Shown here: piece by piece, positions 1-7,738 of the stretch
Numbering within the stretch: the first letter of the stretch is position 1
Layout of the letters: every line of letters begins with the position of its first letter
Assembly: GCA_033763735.1 (NCBI GenBank)
Contig: JANRJY010000119.1
Span: forward strand, 1 to 64,000
Direction: 5' to 3'
DNA from: JANRJY01 sp033763735
GTDB taxonomy: Bacteria > Bacteroidota > Bacteroidia > Cytophagales > UBA9547
DNA length: 64,000 nt
Notes under the pieces: generated by a model
What the model was told of the DNA's origin: nothing
Database searches by the model: none
The model's input: only the letters and a program-made list of their open reading frames with translations
Position numbers and translations under genes: made by a program

Positions 1-94
1 ACTCAAAATCTCTTTCATATAATAATCGTAATGAATTTCGTAATAAATTAGAAACTTCATCTACTTCTTGTTGAATAGAAATTGCTTTTTTCAT
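1..94 (-). CDS. Hypothetical protein, N-terminal fragment
   Basis: An ATG on the minus strand at 92-94 opens a frame that runs off the window edge without a stop. The 31 visible residues begin MKKAISIQQEVDEV and look like an amphipathic helix. No family can be recognised from this length. It is divergent from the TolC-type gene at 293, leaving a gap of about 200 bp that should hold both promoters. Confidence 0.45.
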   Translation of the reverse strand, partial: MKKAISIQQEVDEVSNLLRNSLRLLYERDFE

Positions 95-209
95 AAATTC
101 GTTTTAATTACTTCAAAGGTAGATAAAAGTAAAGTATTTGAATAATCTCCCAAATTTGAAATTAAGCAAATAAAAACGAATAAAGCTTCTCAATTGAATT
201 GTGTTTTCT

Positions 210-238
210 TTTGATTTCTTAACTATTCGTTAATTTTG
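210..238 (+). promoter_or_regulatory. Candidate Bacteroidota promoter for the exporter operon
   Basis: TTTG at 210-213 and TAATTTTG at 231-238 match the Bacteroidota -33 (TTTG) and -7 (TAnnTTTG) elements, with a slightly short 17-bp spacer. The predicted start site lies near 245, about 50 bases before the TTG start of the TolC-type gene. The pattern match is seen; activity is inferred. Confidence 0.4.
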
Positions 239-292
239 TTTAACCATTGAATTATTTTTAATAAGATTGCATTATTATTTTTAAACCAAAAC

Positions 293-1726
293 TTGAAAAC
301 CCGAATAAAGCCTAAAGGCAACATTTTACTTTTATTATTGCTAATTAATTGTTTGTATGTTTTTTCTCAAAATGAAAACTACACACTAGAAAAGTGTATT
401 CAAATTGGTACTAAAAACAACTTGAACATTAAGAAAAATCAGCTTACTAATCAGATAAATGAAAAAACGCTTGAGCAATCAAAGGCAAATAGAATTCCTA
501 CGATAAATGCTATAGCTAATCAACAAATAAACTGGGGGCGTTCAATAGATCCAAGTTCAAATCAATTTATAAACAATCAAATAACAAGTAATAATTTTGG
601 TGTAAGTGGTTCATTGGTGTTGTTTTCCGGATTTCAAAATCAACACACTATTGAACAAAATAAACTTAATTATCAGGCTGGTGAATATGATATTGAAAAA
701 TCAAAAAATGATATTACGCTAAATATTATTGGGTACTATATGCAAATAGTATTATTTACCAAACAAATCGAAGCTGCAAAATTACAATATGTAAACACCC
801 AAAATCAAATAGATAGAACAGAAAAACTATTAACTCAATCTATGGTTACTGAAGATGCAGTTTATAAACTTAAAGCTCAACTTTCTACAGATTTACAAAA
901 TATCAATTCAATAAATAATCAACTAAAACAAGCTAAGTTGAATTTATGCCAACAAATGCAAATACCATTTGAATCAAATATTGTAATAGACACAACTCAA
1001 ATAATAAAACCAATTGATATTGATACTTCTGATTACCTACAAACAGCAAAAAATGCTGAAAAGAATATGCCTCAAATTAAATCAATGGAACTTAGAGTTC
1101 AGAGTTCAAGATATTCATTAAATGCATCTAGAGGAGGATATTATCCTCGTCTCACTTTAAACGGTGGAATTGCTACTATTTACTCTAGCCAATATAAAGA
1201 AATCAAAGAAGTTACTGGTATTAATTCCTTTGTAACAGGATATGTCAATAATGATTTGAGCTTGCCTGTTTATGGGTATATACCTACTTATTCTCAACAA
1301 GTTATTCCATTTCAAAAACAAATCAATAATAACTTATACCAATATGTATCTCTCAACCTTTCTGTACCTTTGTTAAATGCTAAAACCACCAGAATTGCTG
1401 TAGAAAAATCTAAAATCAACATTGATTTATCAAATATTAACAAATCCATTGCTATTAATCAATTGTATGTGGATATTCAAATTGCATATAATAACTATGT
1501 TGCAGCTTATGACAAATATTTGACTACCAATACTACCCTCGATGCACGCAGAAGTTCATATAAAATAGCCAATGCACGCTTTGAATCTAGTTTTATTTCT
1601 ATTTATAATTTTTTGGAGGAAAAAAGTGGTTTGAGTAAAGCAGAACTAGATTTTCTACAAGCTAAATACGAATTGATATTCAGAAGGAAAATTTTAGATT
1701 TCTATAAAGGTGAATTAAATTATTAA
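293..1726 (+). CDS. TolC family outer membrane efflux protein
   Basis: This is the outer-membrane channel component of a tripartite exporter. The 477-residue protein opens with a positively charged, Leu-rich signal peptide ending near VFSQ. It then shows the duplicated long-helix pattern of the OEP family, rich in Asn, Gln and Lys, with the repeat boundary near the middle. The start is TTG; no ATG precedes the signal peptide. Its stop overlaps the ATG of the ABC ATPase by one base (TAATG), so the genes should be translationally coupled. ATPase, permease and periplasmic adaptor follow in the same operon, giving a complete MacAB-TolC-like machine. The substrate is unknown. Export of the small peptide encoded at 9817 is possible but is inference. 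Confidence 0.9.
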   Translation: MKTRIKPKGNILLLLLLINCLYVFSQNENYTLEKCIQIGTKNNLNIKKNQLTNQINEKTLEQSKANRIPTINAIANQQINWGRSIDPSSNQFINNQITSNNFGVSGSLVLFSGFQNQHTIEQNKLNYQAGEYDIEKSKNDITLNIIGYYMQIVLFTKQIEAAKLQYVNTQNQIDRTEKLLTQSMVTEDAVYKLKAQLSTDLQNINSINNQLKQAKLNLCQQMQIPFESNIVIDTTQIIKPIDIDTSDYLQTAKNAEKNMPQIKSMELRVQSSRYSLNASRGGYYPRLTLNGGIATIYSSQYKEIKEVTGINSFVTGYVNNDLSLPVYGYIPTYSQQVIPFQKQINNNLYQYVSLNLSVPLLNAKTTRIAVEKSKINIDLSNINKSIAINQLYVDIQIAYNNYVAAYDKYLTTNTTLDARRSSYKIANARFESSFISIYNFLEEKSGLSKAELDFLQAKYELIFRRKILDFYKGELNY

Positions 1727-2385
1727 TGTTAAAACTCATTAATCTTCATAAATATTATACGATTTCATCAAACCAGTTGCACGTATTGAAAGGTGTGAAT
1801 CTTGAAATAAAAACTGGTGAAATGGTTTCTATTATGGGTGCATCAGGATCGGGGAAATCTACATTATTAAATATTATCGGAATGCTTGATAATTATGATG
1901 AAGGGGAATACTTATTAGATGATACATTAATTAAAAATCTATCTGAAAATAAAGCAGCTGAATACAGGAATAAATTTATTGGTTTTGTCTTTCAATCGTT
2001 CAACTTGATTCCTTACAAAACCGCAGTGGATAATGTTTCTCTTCCATTACTATATCAAGGATATGCTTACAAAAAAAGAATTGAAATTGGTAAGCAATAT
2101 TTAGAAATGGTAGGTTTGACTGACCGAGCAAATCATACACCAAATGAATTATCAGGAGGACAAAAACAAAGAGTGGCCATAGCTAGGGCATTGGTAACAC
2201 AACCTAAATTAATTTTGGCAGATGAACCTACTGGTGCACTAGATTCTCAAACTTCGATTGAAATAATTGGGTTACTAAAAGAAGTAAATAATAAAGGAAT
2301 AACAGTTGTAGTGGTAACTCATGAAAATGATGTTGCTAGTAAAACTCAAAGAATTATAAGAATTAAAGATGGCCTAATTGTATAA
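1726..2385 (+). CDS. MacB-type ABC transporter ATP-binding protein
   Basis: This is the nucleotide-binding subunit of a MacB/LolD-type exporter. In 219 residues it carries Walker A (GASGSGKST), a Q-loop (FVFQSFNLIP), the ABC signature (LSGGQKQR), Walker B (LILADEPTGALD) and the H-loop (VVTHE). Length and motifs are those of the stand-alone MacB-like ATPases that pair with FtsX-fold permeases. It overlaps the TolC gene by one base and is followed two bases later by the permease. ATP hydrolysis here should drive periplasm-to-outside export, as in MacAB-TolC, rather than transport across the inner membrane. Nothing indicates the substrate. Confidence 0.93.
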   Translation: MLKLINLHKYYTISSNQLHVLKGVNLEIKTGEMVSIMGASGSGKSTLLNIIGMLDNYDEGEYLLDDTLIKNLSENKAAEYRNKFIGFVFQSFNLIPYKTAVDNVSLPLLYQGYAYKKRIEIGKQYLEMVGLTDRANHTPNELSGGQKQRVAIARALVTQPKLILADEPTGALDSQTSIEIIGLLKEVNNKGITVVVVTHENDVASKTQRIIRIKDGLIV

Positions 2386-2387
2386 AC

Positions 2388-3605
2388 ATGTTTAGGGAAA
2401 TATATCAATCCATAATGTCTCACAAGGAAAGGTCCATACTTACCGGACTGGGCATTGTATGGGGAATATTTATTTTGATAATATTGCTAGGATTGGGTAA
2501 TGGGTTTAGAGTTGGAACCCTGATGATGTTTGATGGATTTAATAAAGAAACATCTTGGGTTTATTGTGGTCAAACTTCTGAGCCATACAAAGGACTTCAA
2601 GCAGGTAGAAAAATACTTCTAAAGTATGATGACTTATTATTGCTTAAAAAATCAATAATCGAAATAGAAAATATTTCACCTGAGTTAACCAACTGGGCAG
2701 GTAGTTTGATGTCCTATAAAAACAACTTTACCCGAATAAATGTAAAGGGTGTTAATCCTGATTATTTTAAAATAAAAATATTAAATACTTCTCAAGGAAG
2801 GATTATCAATTATTTGGATAATAAAGATAAAAGAAGAGTAGTTCTTCTTGGGAAAAATACGGTTGAGGTTTTGTTTAAAAAAGAAAATCCAATAGGAAAA
2901 TATATAAATATAGATAATAACTTTTTTTTAGTAATTGGGGTAATTGATAGTGGTATCTTAAACCCTTTTGAAGATAGAGAAGTATATATTCCTTATCATT
3001 CTTTCTCTGAATTATATAGTCAGGCTACTGATATTCAAATTTTTTTATATTCAATTAAAGATAATAGTGATGCATTAAAAATTGAGAAAAGAATTAAAGG
3101 AATATTGGCAAGAAAATTCAATTTTTCAGAAAAAGATGACAAAACACTTTTCTTTAACCGACTAAAGGCTTCAATTGATTCATTTAATAAATTATTTGAT
3201 AGTATTAAATACTTTTTGTGGATTATGGGTATTAGCACTTTGCTGAGTGGTGTCATAGGGGTTGGGAATATTATGTTTGTAATTGTAAAAGAGCGGACAA
3301 AAGAAATCGGCATTAGAAAAGCTATTGGAGCAAAACCAATTAATATCAAACTTATGATATTAATTGAAGCCATCATTTTTACATTATTTGCCGGCATTAT
3401 AGGTATGATACTTGGAATAGGGATGCTACAAATCATTAATATAATGCTAAAAAATATGGAATTATTGATTAAAGAAACTATTATAAGTATTCCAACTGCA
3501 ATTGCAGCTATTTTCATTTTGATTATTTCAGGTACTATAGCCGGGTTAATACCTGCCAATAAGGCTGCTAATGTTTCACCAATTACCGCATTAAAAGATG
3601 AATAA
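2388..3605 (+). CDS. MacB-type ABC transporter permease (FtsX fold)
   Basis: This inner-membrane permease has 405 residues. One membrane segment lies at about 15-40, followed by a periplasmic MacB_PCD domain of roughly 230 residues. Three further membrane segments lie at about 275-400 (FtsX domain) and include the typical cytoplasmic loop VKERTKEIGIRKAIGA. The C-terminus PANKAANVSPITALK is also characteristic of the family. It starts two bases after the ATPase, and its 3' end overlaps the adaptor gene by 8 bases. Together with the neighbours it forms the MacB part of a tripartite exporter; members handle macrolides, toxins, siderophores or peptides. Confidence 0.93.
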   Translation: MFREIYQSIMSHKERSILTGLGIVWGIFILIILLGLGNGFRVGTLMMFDGFNKETSWVYCGQTSEPYKGLQAGRKILLKYDDLLLLKKSIIEIENISPELTNWAGSLMSYKNNFTRINVKGVNPDYFKIKILNTSQGRIINYLDNKDKRRVVLLGKNTVEVLFKKENPIGKYINIDNNFFLVIGVIDSGILNPFEDREVYIPYHSFSELYSQATDIQIFLYSIKDNSDALKIEKRIKGILARKFNFSEKDDKTLFFNRLKASIDSFNKLFDSIKYFLWIMGISTLLSGVIGVGNIMFVIVKERTKEIGIRKAIGAKPINIKLMILIEAIIFTLFAGIIGMILGIGMLQIINIMLKNMELLIKETIISIPTAIAAIFILIISGTIAGLIPANKAANVSPITALKDE

Positions 3606-4671
3606 TAAAGTTATCTTCATATTAATAGCAATCCTACTTCTTTCTATAGTTGGACTTATCGCTTATAAAGAGATTTCAAAGAAAACTCAAAAACCTAAAA
3701 TTGAATTTATAAAACCTGAAATAGGGACCATTGAGCGAAAAATAATTGTACCTGGAAGTATTATTCCAGGAAAAGAAATCCAAGTAAAATCTCAAATATC
3801 TGGCGTATTAGATGAACTATTTATCAGTATTGGTGATAAGGTTACGAAAGGGCAAAAAATAGCAAAAGTAAAACCTGTTACAGACCCTGTGAGTTACGAA
3901 AGACTTGAAAGACAGTATAAAATAGCGGAAGCTAATTTTCAAAATAGAGAACAAGTGTATAAAAGGAATAAAACATTGTTTAATGAAAAGGCAATTACAA
4001 AACCTGAATTCGAAGAAGCTGAAAAGCAATATGAAATTTCAAAACATGAAATGTTTTCTATTAAAAAAGAAATAAACATGACGAGCGCTAAAGATTTGGG
4101 CTCAAACGATGCAAATATAATTAAAGCTACTTCTGAAGGAACTATTCTTGAACTGCCAATAAAGGTTGGTGGTGCTGTTATGGCCAGGAGTTCGTTTCAT
4201 GAAGGAACTAACTTAGCTACTATTGCAAACCTTAATTCCTTACTTTTTTATGCTAAAATATTAGAAAATGATGTATCTTATTTGTATCAAGGAATGTTGT
4301 TTGATCTGGTAATAGGTGCAATGAAAGATGCTAAAATAAAAGCAGAATTATTGTTGATTTCTCCTAAAGGTGCATTGTCAGATGGTTCCGTAAAATTTGA
4401 AGTATGGGCAAAAATATTGTCGGATAAAGAAAAAAAATATGAAGTAAGAGCTGGATATAGCGCAAATGCTGAAATTGTTTTGGAAAGTAGAAGAAATGCA
4501 ATAATTTTGAACGAAAAGTACATCGATTTTAAAAATGATTCTGCATTTGTGAGTATCGTGGATACTTCAAAAGGCACTTCAAAACTTACATTTATAAAAA
4601 CTGGAATTTCTGATGGAAATAATGTAGAAATATTAACCAAACTAACTCAAAAAACATTAATTAAAAAATAA
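3598..4671 (+). CDS. HlyD/MacA-type periplasmic adaptor subunit
   Basis: This membrane-fusion protein should link the permease to the TolC channel. The 357-residue product has one N-terminal membrane anchor (about residues 4-22). A biotinyl-lipoyl-like segment follows (GSIIPGKEIQVKSQISGVLD; GDKVTKGQKIAKV), then a helical hairpin around residues 100-155 and beta-barrel/membrane-proximal domains. It overlaps the permease by 8 bases. The C-terminus (TQKTLIKK) is short and basic compared with many relatives, so the last few codons may be altered by decay of the adjoining scar. It is the last gene of the exporter operon. Confidence 0.88.
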   Translation: MNNKVIFILIAILLLSIVGLIAYKEISKKTQKPKIEFIKPEIGTIERKIIVPGSIIPGKEIQVKSQISGVLDELFISIGDKVTKGQKIAKVKPVTDPVSYERLERQYKIAEANFQNREQVYKRNKTLFNEKAITKPEFEEAEKQYEISKHEMFSIKKEINMTSAKDLGSNDANIIKATSEGTILELPIKVGGAVMARSSFHEGTNLATIANLNSLLFYAKILENDVSYLYQGMLFDLVIGAMKDAKIKAELLLISPKGALSDGSVKFEVWAKILSDKEKKYEVRAGYSANAEIVLESRRNAIILNEKYIDFKNDSAFVSIVDTSKGTSKLTFIKTGISDGNNVEILTKLTQKTLIKK

Positions 4672-5029
4672 TGGGAAATAATATATAAAGAATATTGATT
4701 TTTTCAGGCGTACTTACAAGCTTAATATCCAGCTTAATTTCAGTAATAATTGACTTCTTTAATTTATATGAATTTGATTGGCTAATTCTTTATTTGCCAA
4801 GTTATGCTTTTATTAAATTAAGTATTTTAATAACGTTGATTTATTTTTACTGTCTTCCGGCTAAACAATACACAGGTTTATTTATTTCTTAGAATAATAC
4901 AAAAGGCGGAGAAAAGAATATTTTCTAGTGCCTTTTTTGTTGATTTTTGCAGTTCCAACAAATTAAAACCAATAAGGTGTGCAAAGTTCAAAATTATCTG
5001 GACAATCTTAAATTTGTCAATTACTTTCT
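4672..5029. other. Gene-free AT-rich stretch after exporter operon
   Basis: Only short low-complexity frames are present on either strand, and none shows a recognisable domain, ribosome-binding context or length. A hydrophobic plus-strand frame at 4695-4892 and a Lys-rich minus-strand frame at 4878-5066 overlap each other and look accidental. The stretch lies next to transposase debris and is best read as a decaying insertion scar. Confidence 0.5.
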
Positions 5030-5257
5030 TTGATTCCTCGACAAATTGTAAGTGATTCTGTTTCATTATTTGAATCAGACAAAAAATATAAAACCATGAG
5101 CACCAATAATCAGATGGCTTTTATGCTAAATTGTATAATAAGTAAGTCTAACTCGCTTAGTAGTCTGTGTAAGAGTTTGTTGTTCCTAGATGGCAAACTT
5201 AGTTACCTTGGTATTCATGCCCTGCCAGCCAGTAGCACCTTGTCTGATGTTAAGTAA
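5030..5257 (+). pseudogene. IS4-type transposase N-terminal remnant
   Basis: The frame resembles the N-terminal part of an IS4-type transposase (IPRQIVSDSV, then MLNCIISKSNSLSSLCKSLL, then LGIHALPASSTLSD) and stops after about 75 codons. It aligns closely with the minus-strand remnant at 5440-5905 (IPQSIINKAV; MLYGVISKFDSFKLLCKNLQ; IGLNELPARSTRAD), so both derive from the same transposase family. The DDE catalytic core is not found downstream. It is a truncated dead copy. Family assignment rests on my recall of the motif order, not on a search. Confidence 0.6.
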
Positions 5258-5439
5258 GCACTCGACTTAATACGTTTAGTATGTGCTTGTTAGAATAGAA
5301 CAATTAACTCAATTTTTTGAAAAGCAATTCTTGAGGTAAATTATAGGAAGTTGGTTTTATTAGATATCCGACCACGATTGCATATTTTTTGGATTTTTCT
5401 AAATCATTTTCACTAATACTGGTGGCAAAATCCGATATG

Positions 5440-5905
5440 AAGTATAGTATGTAATTTTAAACTTCCTTTTTTATGCCCCTTTAATACAATTTCTTCCTGC
5501 ACCTCTGTATAGGTTGTGAAATAAGGTGATGGTACTAGAGTCTGTTAATTCTACCGTTTTATGCCCATCAATGTCCTATACAAGGTTGAACTTCTCGTTT
5601 CCAATCTTTTCTTTGTACTCGGTATAAAAGTTATAGTAAATCACTTCAAAAAGCTTTGAAATACGATTACAATTGGCATCTGCACGGGTGCTTCTTGCTG
5701 GAAGCTCATTTAAACCTATACTGCTGAGTTTATTGTCAAGAAATTGGAGGTTCTTGCACAGTAATTTGAATGAATCAAACTTTGATATCACTCCATATAA
5801 CATACAGATGAGTTGTTTGTGCGTAGTAATGGTTTTGTAATAAGCATCTGAGCTTGTTTCTTCAACAGCCTTGTTAATAATCGACTGAGGAATGAATTTT
5901 CCAAT
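5440..5905 (-). pseudogene. IS4-type transposase remnant with in-frame stops
   Basis: Read on the minus strand from about 5905, one frame gives an IS4-type N-terminal region (IPQSIINKAVEE, then MLYGVISKFDSF, then LNELPARSTRADANCNR). A TAG at 5576-5578 interrupts it. The same frame then resumes with VELTDSSTITLFHNLYRG and GAGRNCIKG, which matches the first catalytic-Asp region of IS4 transposases, before a TAA at 5471-5473. Homology on both sides of two stops shows a pseudogene. The rest of the DDE domain is missing. It is convergent with the similar remnant at 5030-5257. Confidence 0.7.
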
Positions 5906-6211
5906 TTATAGGAGTATTGGAATTCCAATATATAAGTTAGTTTTGATTAGCTTTTACATTTTGCAACACAAAAGTCGTACAATTTCTGGAGACTTCGGTT
6001 TCCTTTTATTGTACTTTTCTAATATATTCAATTATTACGACTGAATTTTGTCGGATGACAGTAATTGCTAATTAAGATAATAAAATTAGTTTATAGTTCA
6101 GTGGTTATTTTGATTTCAGGTTTGCATGATAAATTGTCGATTTTGTATTTTACATTGTATTTTTAAAATGGTCAACTTATCTAAACTTTTTAAAACAAAT
6201 TCGCGGTTTCT

Positions 6212-6500
6212 ATTTTAACGTGAGCTCGGGATAAAATAATGCAAGGATAAGAAACCATGTGCGGTGGGATGTCCACGAAAAGAGCGAAGTACAAGTTTTT
6301 TGGCATGGTAAGGCGGGTTGTGCGGCAAGAAAAAACTTGGATTTGGTTTTCGTGGTGGGGTTTTTGTTTACTTTTTACCCAAACAAAAAGTAAAAACAGA
6401 AAAATCAGAATCTATTTATGGATAACTCTTTGACTTTAAATAATTTATATAATATTTAGATTTTAATTTTAAAAAAAATATCCCGAACTCACGTTATTTT
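6212..6500. mobile_element. MITE-like element with inverted repeats and hairpins
   Basis: Terminal inverted repeats of 17 bp (AACGTGAGCTCGGGATA at 6217-6233; reverse complement at 6479-6495 with one mismatch) bound a 279-bp non-coding segment. ATTTT flanks both ends (6212-6216 and 6496-6500), consistent with a 5-bp target duplication. Inside, CCACGAAAA/TTTTCGTGG (6273-6281, 6347-6355) and CAAGTTTTTT/AAAAAACTTG (6292-6301, 6330-6339) nest into one long hairpin. A second hairpin pairs 6367-6376 with 6385-6394. The interior is more GC-rich than its surroundings. No open frame of note is present, so movement would need a transposase in trans. The flanking repeat is AT-only, so the duplication could be chance. 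Confidence 0.7.
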
Positions 6501-6527
6501 ATTGTAATATCGCATAATAAAGTATGA

Positions 6528-6560
6528 TTTGCCATTAATTTATATTTTTTATTATTTTTG
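6528..6560 (+). promoter_or_regulatory. Bacteroidota promoter before the M50 protease gene
   Basis: TTTG at 6528-6531 and TATTTTTG at 6553-6560, separated by 21 bp, match the -33/-7 consensus of Bacteroidota housekeeping promoters. The expected start site is near 6567, 20-30 bases before the candidate start codons. It lies just outside the right end of the MITE-like element. Confidence 0.55.
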
Positions 6561-6586
6561 TCCAAATACAAAAAATCTCAAAAATT

Positions 6587-7738
6587 TTGAGCAAAATTAT
6601 GCTTATTAAAGAAGGAGTAAAAATATCTGAATTCAATTCAACAAAATGGGTAATAAATACTCCAGACAATAGAAATATTTTGGTAAATGAAAATATTATG
6701 AAACTTTTTAATGCATTAAAATCATCATCAAATATTGAAATTGCACATAAGAAATTTTCAAGTTTAACTAAAATCGATTTGTCTTTTGAAGAGTTTAAAG
6801 GAATAATTGATGATAAATTAGATGGGTATGGTATTTTAGATTTCGATAAAATAAAAAAGAAATCTAAGGTTGGTTTGTATTTAAAACTTAAAATTGAATT
6901 ACTTAATTCTAAAATTATTGGAGTAATAGTGAAGCCTTTTGTTTATTTTTTTAATCCAAGATTTTTTTGGCTTTCAATAAGCATATTATTTATAACAAAT
7001 TTGTACTTTATATTTATTTTTTTCAAGATTGAGAACTTTACAATAAAGAATTTGGCACTCTCTTCTTTTTGCATTTATTTATCATTGATTTTACATGAGA
7101 TGGGACATATTGCGGCATCTAAATACTTCAAGGTGAAACATGGTGGTATAGGAATGGGATTTTATTGGATTTTCCCCGTTTTGTATGCAGATATTACAAA
7201 TGTTTGGACAATTAATAAAATGAAACGAATAATTGTAAATTTAGCAGGAATATATTTCGAACTACTATATTCCTTTTTTTTTATAATATTTTATTTAATT
7301 TCAAATAAAACTATATTTATTTATCTTCAAACTTCTATTGTTGTAAAGAGCTTATTTCAATTGAATCCTTTTGTTCGACTTGATGGATATTGGATACTTT
7401 CAGATTATATTGGTGTGCCAAATTTGCTTGAAAAGTCTCAAAAAGCATTAAGTAATTGGCGTGTTAAAAGTATTCCAAATTTTTATTTATTAATTGGGTA
7501 CGCAATAGTAAATTACGCTCTTTTTTTTGCTTATTTTATTTATGTATTTTTAAGATATCATGACATTGTTTTAAAATTTCCTTTAATTATTTATAATTTA
7601 TTTTATAATATAATAACTTTTAATTTTTATAAAATAGACATTGATATGACACACTTCATAGTATTTGTATTTTACATATTATTAATACGATTTGTTATCT
7701 TAAATTCAATTAATTTATTTTCACGTTTTGCTAGATAA
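6587..7738 (+). CDS. PqqD-like / M50 membrane zinc metalloprotease
   Basis: This is an integral-membrane site-2-type protease. Residues 1-85 (KWVINTPDNRNILVN, then an LNALK-like helix and EEFKGIIDDKLDGYGIL) have the layout of PqqD-like peptide-recognition domains. HEMGH at 170-174 supplies the metal ligands H170 and H174 and catalytic E171. RLDGYW, with Asp near 266, supplies the third ligand. About six membrane helices flank these motifs. The RLDGYW-LSD context is typical of the M50 proteins found in peptide-natural-product clusters. The TTG start at 6587 gives 383 residues; an ATG at 6599 is an alternative. Its end overlaps the terpenoid-synthase start by 11 bases, so the two should be co-translated. 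The PqqD-like call is by pattern and needs a profile check. Confidence 0.8.
   Translation: MSKIMLIKEGVKISEFNSTKWVINTPDNRNILVNENIMKLFNALKSSSNIEIAHKKFSSLTKIDLSFEEFKGIIDDKLDGYGILDFDKIKKKSKVGLYLKLKIELLNSKIIGVIVKPFVYFFNPRFFWLSISILFITNLYFIFIFFKIENFTIKNLALSSFCIYLSLILHEMGHIAASKYFKVKHGGIGMGFYWIFPVLYADITNVWTINKMKRIIVNLAGIYFELLYSFFFIIFYLISNKTIFIYLQTSIVVKSLFQLNPFVRLDGYWILSDYIGVPNLLEKSQKALSNWRVKSIPNFYLLIGYAIVNYALFFAYFIYVFLRYHDIVLKFPLIIYNLFYNIITFNFYKIDIDMTHFIVFVFYILLIRFVILNSINLFSRFAR

Noticed and set aside
3035..3559. Long minus-strand hydrophobic frame opposite the permease gene
   Set aside because: It is the antisense shadow of FtsX membrane helices; the plus-strand frame has clear family motifs and operon context.
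4878..5066. Minus-strand 62-codon frame as a possible gene
   Set aside because: It overlaps a plus-strand transposase remnant and a hydrophobic plus-strand frame, shows no domain and lies in decayed DNA.
6599..7738. Reading the M50 protein as an ordinary RseP or SpoIVFB housekeeping protease
   Set aside because: It lacks a PDZ domain, and the RLDGYW context plus N-terminal module point to the peptide-cluster type of M50 protein.
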